Positions 62,828 through 64,000 of a stretch of DNA of 64,000 bases are shown piece by piece (positions within the stretch are counted from its first letter, which is position 1; every line of letters starts with the position of its first letter). Below the pieces are notes generated by a model. That model did no database searches, was not told the origin of the DNA, and saw only the letters and a list, made by a program, of their open reading frames with translations. Source of the stretch: Mactromeris polynyma (Eukaryota > Mollusca > Bivalvia > Venerida > Mactridae). The position numbers and the translations under genes are program-made. The stretch is from positions 1,798,001 through 1,862,000 of the forward strand of contig JASFXZ010000038.1 in assembly GCA_032209605.1 (NCBI GenBank), read 5' to 3'.

Positions 62828-63036
62828 CGAGATGTTACGATTGCTTGTCAATCCATATCAGAAATGGATTTCGGTAAATTCACCGAAATTCAATGGATTT
62901 CAGTAAGGTAAGTACCCCTTATCGAAAGGTTAACCAATCCGCGCCAAGATTACAAAGATTGTTCGGTTGGAAATGTAAGATTTGATTGGTTTAAACAACA
63001 CTGATATGCAAATATCAAAACCATGTTAGTGCGCCG
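62828..63036 (+). repeat. 220-bp CCAAT/octamer element, copy 3
   Basis: ATTGG at 62985 and ATGCAAAT at 63006; CCAATCCGCGCCAAG also preserved. Upstream of the recognised protease exons. Confidence 0.8.
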
Positions 63037-63269
63037 AAAAAACATCGTAGTAAGATTTGATTCTGTATACATATACATCGTTACAGCCGCGTAACACTAC
63101 CTTAGGAGGAATGCCTGTTACAGTGTTCATGAATATTAATTAGTCATTTAATTGACTAATGACGTTACGCGTAACAATACGATACTCTTCATTTGAAGTT
63201 AGAAACATATGCTCATTGGTCGAACTATCCACGGAGTCGCTTCCTTATGAAACCTAAGAAATGTCAAAT

Positions 63270-63475
63270 TACATATACATTCGGACCTTGTCATTCGAAT
63301 TCACCGGGACCGAAATTTTATTTCAGATAATACATGGTCTCCAATAGCCTAATCTAAATTCGACGTGCATATGAAGATACATATATATATATCGGGAACT
63401 GGTATTTATTTCGGATGATAGCAAATATTCGGATAGAAGGTTATCGAATAAACGAGGTTCGACAATAAATAGCTT
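63270..63475 (+). repeat. ATTCGAATTCA-type repeat, long copy
   Basis: CATTCGGACCTTGTCATTCG at the left, TGGTATTTATTTCGGATGAT in the middle, and GAAGGTTATCGAATAAACGA with GGTTCGAC at the right. Imperfectly palindromic as a whole. Confidence 0.65.
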
Positions 63476-63479
63476 CATA

Positions 63480-64000
63480 AGCGAACATGGACTTTACGTC
63501 ATTTCCAAAAGAGACTTAGAAAAAGATGTGATATACAATACTCAGTTTGATAATAAGCTTCGTCAGTGGCATGGTTCCGTCAAAGCGTTTATAAGTGAAC
63601 GAATAATAAAATCATCCCTTATATAAACACGAGGTAATTTACCACTAGTTCATGGCAACTGCTCACCCTGTTCTAATTTAACTAATAATGACAAATGCGT
63701 ATGAGAATAGTTCGCGCCATCAGTATAACTGAAATATATTGATGCAAGTAACTAGGAATCAATTTCTACATCTTTGACCAACAAGGGCAATGTCATCAAG
63801 TTAACGTGCTATTTAATTCAGGCATAACATTTTTTGTTTCGATTATTTTTCTTAAAAATAAAGGGAAAGTAGATTGCTTGTTCCTTTTACCCTGCAAATG
63901 TTTTGCATATGTTAAACAGAGGCACGATCGTGACTTTCATAGTGCTTGACTGTCTGATTTTTCGATAAAAAGTAGGGTAAATGGACCATATATTAGGGTA
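63480..64000. other. Unassigned right edge
   Basis: AT-rich; no exon of the protease gene could be recognised. Confidence 0.5.

Overview
The window looks like AT-rich animal nuclear DNA. Coding sequence is confined to short exons with GT/AG borders and kilobase introns, and the extracellular modules (PAN, sushi/CCP, SRCR, trypsin) are carried on phase-compatible exons. tRNA-derived SINEs, short inverted-repeat elements and long minisatellites are abundant. The repeat style and module mix suggest a lophotrochozoan, most likely a bivalve mollusc; this is inference, since no species marker is present. No bacterial genes, CRISPR array, rRNA or convincing functional tRNA were seen.

Region 1 (0.1-7.8 kb, + strand) holds the 5' part of a secreted mosaic protein gene. 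Six exons encode a signal peptide plus a PAN/apple domain, a short Cys-rich EGF-like piece, a CCP, an EB/EGF-like module, and two more CCPs. Every junction after the second exon is phase 1, the classic arrangement for module shuffling. No 3' end on the + strand was found.

Region 2 (8.08-10.67 kb) is the most unusual place. Two exons that together make one SRCR domain lie on the opposite (-) strand, inside the loop of a nearly identical inverted repeat with arms of about 0.75 kb. The pair is phase 1 at both ends, so turning it round would put it in frame directly after the last CCP exon. The simplest reading is an inversion, possibly still able to flip, of an SRCR cassette within the mosaic gene. 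A separate - strand gene or an assembly error are the alternatives.

Region 3 (10.7-33.7 kb) has no gene I can support. It contains SINEs, MITE-like elements, small tandem repeats, a CAA/CAG tract, a GC-rich island (12.15-12.42 kb) and a Foldback-like element (29.70-30.43 kb) whose ends are inverted arrays of one short motif.

Region 4 (33.7-45.5 kb) is tandem-repeat country: a CCCCACAGTCAC-type array (33.77-35.17 kb), a roughly 38-bp satellite with higher-order structure (36.25-41.09 kb), a GA/G microsatellite, and a 50-bp minisatellite (44.43-45.20 kb) that appears to have grown inside a dispersed element.

Region 5 (45.5-59.3 kb) is mostly unassigned DNA with a few repeats and two weak candidate coding segments.

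Region 6 (59.3-62.55 kb, - strand) is the 3' end of a trypsin-like serine protease gene. The final exon carries the whole catalytic triad, and the preceding exon carries the linker, activation site and protease N-terminus. Its upstream exons were not found and probably lie beyond the right edge. The neighbouring 220-bp repeat family (three copies in the window) has conserved CCAAT- and octamer-like motifs at fixed spacing.
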